Shown: positions 63,165 through 64,000 of the stretch, one piece after another | Layout of the letters: every line of letters begins with the position of its first letter | Numbering within the stretch: position 1 is the first letter of the stretch | DNA from: Jiella pelagia | GTDB lineage: Bacteria; Pseudomonadota; Alphaproteobacteria; Rhizobiales; Rhizobiaceae | Direction of reading: 5' to 3' | Length of the DNA: 64,000 bases | Assembly: GCF_026898155.1 (NCBI RefSeq) | Contig: NZ_CP114029.1 | Location: 2,274,001-2,338,000, forward strand | Notes under the pieces: model-generated | What the model was told of the DNA's origin: nothing | Databases searched by the model: none | Seen by the model: only the letters and a program-made list of their open reading frames with translations | Position numbers and translations under genes: made by a program

Positions 63165-64000
63165 ATGGCGTACGTAACGGTCGGCGGGGACGAAACTTCC
63201 CTCTTTCGGCGCGGTCTGGAGATGACGGGGGCGATCGGCCTCCTCCTCCTGTCCGCCTATCTCGGCCTTGCCTGTGCGACGTGGTCGGTCACCGACCCCT
63301 CGCTCAGCCAGTCCAACCAGAACATGATCGAGAACGCTGCCGGCGCGACCGGGGCGATCGTCGCCGATCTGATGATGCAGATCTTCGGCATCGGCGCGAC
63401 GCTGGTGATCGGCCTGCCGGTGATCTGGGCGCTGCGGCTGATCCGCGGCAACGGTGTCGATCACATCTGGAAGCGCGGCTGGTTCGCCGTCGGCGGCATC
63501 ATCCTGTTCTGCGCGGCGCTGGGCTGCCTGGAGCCGCCGACGACATGGCCGCTGCCCATCGGCATCGGCGGCGTCGCCGGCGATCTCGTCCTGAAGATCC
63601 CGGCCTCGCTGTTCGGCGGCTATCCGAGCGGTGTGACGGCGATCACGCTGGCGGGGCTGTTGGCCGTGCCGGCCACGTGGCTCTATCTCAACGGCGCCGC
63701 GCTCATCGGCCGCTACCCGACGAGCGCGGAACGTCGCAGGCTCGCCGAGGAGGACGACGGCGAGGGGCGTTTTGCGCTGCTGTTCGGCGCTGCGGCCCAT
63801 ACCTTCTATTCCGCCAAGGCCGCCTGGCAGCGCCGCAGCGAAGAGCGCCAGAAGCTGAGGGAACCCGACTTCGGCGACCGCTTCGACGACTGGCACGACG
63901 CCGACGAAACGGCCTTCGCGCCGCCGCCGCCACAGCCCGTCGAGCGGGCCGGCCGGTCGATCCGCGTGCAGATGCCGGTCAATGACGGCCACAGCTTCGT
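63165..64000 (+). CDS. ftsK: DNA translocase FtsK, N-terminal part
   Basis: The frame is open to the window end; about 278 residues are visible. Starting MAYVTVGGDETSLFRRGLEM, four membrane helices follow (about 18-40, 70-95, 110-130 and 160-180), with AYLGLACATWSVTDPSLSQS after the first. This pattern, including the D-P-S segment, is typical of FtsK/SpoIIIE membrane domains. After residue 190 begins a charged Pro-rich linker. The motor domain is outside the window. FtsK moves chromosome ends through the division septum. A CtrA-type box lies upstream. Confidence 0.92.
   Translation, partial: MAYVTVGGDETSLFRRGLEMTGAIGLLLLSAYLGLACATWSVTDPSLSQSNQNMIENAAGATGAIVADLMMQIFGIGATLVIGLPVIWALRLIRGNGVDHIWKRGWFAVGGIILFCAALGCLEPPTTWPLPIGIGGVAGDLVLKIPASLFGGYPSGVTAITLAGLLAVPATWLYLNGAALIGRYPTSAERRRLAEEDDGEGRFALLFGAAAHTFYSAKAAWQRRSEERQKLREPDFGDRFDDWHDADETAFAPPPPQPVERAGRSIRVQMPVNDGHSF

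Noticed and set aside
63101-63985. A 294-codon frame overlapping the start of ftsK
   Set aside because: It is a shifted reading of the ftsK coding DNA; the frame from 63165 has the membrane helices and family sequence.

Overview
The window is high-GC DNA (roughly two thirds G+C) from an alphaproteobacterium, most likely of the Hyphomicrobiales (Rhizobiales). Supporting signs are a Tad/Cpa pilus operon, an sdhC-sdhD-sdhA order, a DUF3369 hybrid kinase, chemoreceptors ending in a CheR-tethering-like SWAEF tail, a dispersed intergenic repeat of rhizobial type and a CtrA-type TTAA-N7-TTAA box before ftsK. A placement near Aurantimonadaceae is plausible but not shown. No rRNA, tRNA or CRISPR array was seen.

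Layout. 1-3955: tail of a Tad pilus cluster (cpaE end, cpaF, tadB, tadC). 4082-10811 (minus): kinase, response regulator, second kinase and solute-binding protein in one tight run. 11678-26357: polysaccharide deacetylase, GNAT-like protein, class III cyclase, three glycosyltransferases, a double-ATPase ABC protein, an ABC exporter with a degenerate ATPase, a cyclic-nucleotide-binding protein, an MBL-fold hydrolase and a second cyclase. This is the best candidate here for an incompletely described system: glycan or envelope synthesis linked to cyclic-nucleotide signalling. 26366-27521: dispersed repeat plus a complete IS630-family element. 27521-34599: phosphatase, HD hydrolase, YgfZ, ankyrin protein, repeat-rich spacer, cupin, orphan ABC ATPase, PhzF, cation diffusion facilitator. 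34665-45512: CueR-type promoter and copper ATPase, membrane protein, VOC dioxygenase, a TetR/RND efflux operon, GNAT. 45764-48453: sdhCDA without sdhB. 48842-59689: four chemoreceptors sharing an almost constant cytoplasmic part, with a 3-hydroxybutyrate dehydrogenase and a secreted Cache-like protein between them. 59980-64000: DUF3096 peptide, NDH-2-like oxidoreductase, P450, and the start of ftsK.

An overriding observation is that fifteen genes carry frameshifts, and seventeen of the eighteen breaks lie exactly at GAGGCTC or GAGCCTC. Removing one base to give GAGCTC restores a normal protein every time, including in sdhA and cpaF. I read this as a systematic sequence-specific consensus error (possibly caused by a modified GAGCTC site), not as real gene decay. 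The affected genes are therefore annotated as whole CDSs, with coordinates as they stand in this sequence and lengths given after correction.
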